Source of the DNA: an uncultured Flavobacteriia bacterium
GTDB lineage: Bacteria; Bacteroidota; Bacteroidia; Flavobacteriales_D; Crocinitomicaceae
Assembly (NCBI GenBank): GCA_903887095.1
Contig: CAISOQ010000270.1
Location: 1 to 6,525 of the forward strand
Length of the DNA: 6,525 nt
Direction: 5' to 3'
Shown here piece after piece: positions 5,961 through 6,525 of this stretch. The notes under the pieces are model-generated. The model ran no database searches and was not told where the DNA came from. It was given only the letters and a program-made list of their open reading frames with translations. The position numbers were made by a program, and so were the translations under genes. How positions within the stretch are numbered: position 1 is the stretch's first letter; the number at the start of each line of letters is the position of its first letter.

Positions 5961-5964
5961 ACAC

Positions 5965-6525
5965 ATGAAAAAATGCTTTGGATTACTTCTAGTAATAGTT
6001 GGTTTTGAAATGCTTGCATTGGGTCAGCCCGTTGCTGAAACAGAAGTTGATCCGACTATCCCTAAAGTATTTGTCATCTGTGATTTTTGTGATATGGATT
6101 ATTACAAGAATGAAATTGCGCACCTCGTTTTTGTGCGTGATCAACGTATGGCTGATTTTACTGTCTTATTCCGTATGATAAATACAGGTAGTGGAGGCAA
6201 TGAGTACACCCTTGAATTCAACGGAAATAATAGCTACGAAGGCATAACTGTGCGAGAAAAATTCAATTCTACGCCAAACATGTCGCAAAATATCATTCGC
6301 GAAGGGTTACTTGCTTCCCTTAATCGAGGATCTTTGCATTACCTGATTCACAGTCCACTGGCTCCGAACATTGAATACGAAGTGAAAGGGCTTAACAGCG
6401 GACAACCAGCTGATTCAATACGTGATAAGTGGAATCTATGGATTTTTAATGTCAATACGAGTCTTTTTGGTAGCGGACAGGAATATACCAGTAATTTGAA
6501 TTTGGGAGCCTCTTTTTCCGCAAAC
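5965..6525 (+). CDS. Secreted conserved protein of unknown function, probably outer-membrane; 3' end outside window
   Basis: The first 187 residues are visible, without a stop. MKKCFGLLLVIVGFEMLALG is a typical signal peptide with likely signal peptidase I cleavage before QPVAETE; Cys4 is in the n-region, so this is not a lipobox. The mature part contains KVFVICDFCDMDYYKNEIAH (34-53), FVRDQRMADFTVLF, the glycine run NTGSGGNEYTLEFNG (73-87) and DKWNLWIFNVNTSLFGSGQ. This order, a CDxCDxDY segment followed by VRD, TGSGGxEYTL and D.W..W.F, resembles a family of uncharacterised Bacteroidota proteins that I recall from memory but cannot name. Alternating polar and hydrophobic residues near the end suggest beta strands, consistent with an outer-membrane barrel. 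The start is fixed by the first ATG, the signal peptide and the upstream box. No function is assigned. Confidence 0.85.
   Translation, partial: MKKCFGLLLVIVGFEMLALGQPVAETEVDPTIPKVFVICDFCDMDYYKNEIAHLVFVRDQRMADFTVLFRMINTGSGGNEYTLEFNGNNSYEGITVREKFNSTPNMSQNIIREGLLASLNRGSLHYLIHSPLAPNIEYEVKGLNSGQPADSIRDKWNLWIFNVNTSLFGSGQEYTSNLNLGASFSAN

Larger units (their letters stand above)
5586..5964. other. Divergent intergenic region, 379 bases
   Basis: This AT-rich stretch separates the leftward padR unit from the rightward gene at 5965. It holds the padR promoter and dyad at its left end, a small CATTCTGAATG palindrome (5646-5656), a long imperfect hairpin (5740-5782) with a second pairing partner near 5827-5835, and the rightward promoter at its right end. 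No convincing ORF, tRNA or known RNA family is seen in it. Confidence 0.7.

Overview
The window looks like chromosomal DNA from a member of the Bacteroidota, most likely a Flavobacteriia-type organism. Three observations support this. The PurM is the long form (about 389 residues) typical of that phylum. A membrane protein carries GldL- and GldM-like parts, which belong to the type IX secretion/gliding machinery found there. Almost every gene start is preceded by a TAnnTTTG box, the phylum's -7 promoter element, instead of a clear Shine-Dalgarno sequence.

Layout. Positions 1-3839 hold four housekeeping genes, all on the minus strand. In transcription order they are a DEAD-box RNA helicase (3839-2697), the 23S rRNA pseudouridine synthase RluF (2632-1886), the purine enzyme PurM (1789-620) and release factor RF1 (616 to beyond position 1). 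The first three each have their own TAnnTTTG promoter. prfA begins 3 bases after the purM stop and is almost certainly co-transcribed with it. Three of these four genes act on RNA or translation.

Positions 4026-5585, also minus strand, form a two-gene unit. The first gene is a PadR-family regulator whose reading frame is broken by one extra base at an A5G2 run (5485-5491). It overlaps by four bases (ATGA) the start of a 405-residue membrane protein. That protein has a helical cytoplasmic N-domain, two tandem GldL-like membrane hairpins each bearing FK.MHWPGA, a fifth membrane span and a periplasmic GldM-N-like domain. The unit ends in a 13-bp hairpin terminator (3973-4012). A 21-bp perfect dyad (5614-5634) overlaps the padR -33 region, and a third half-site covers the padR start codon, so autoregulation is likely. 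I consider this PadR plus GldL/GldM-like chimera the most interesting part of the window.

Positions 5586-5964 are a 379-base divergent intergenic region with the padR operator/promoter, a long imperfect hairpin with an alternative pairing partner, and a promoter for the rightward gene. From 5965 a plus-strand gene runs off the window. It encodes a secreted, probably outer-membrane, conserved protein of unknown function. Both divergent genes have their -7 box only 4 bases before the ATG, which suggests leaderless or nearly leaderless mRNAs. No tRNA, rRNA, CRISPR array or insertion sequence was seen.
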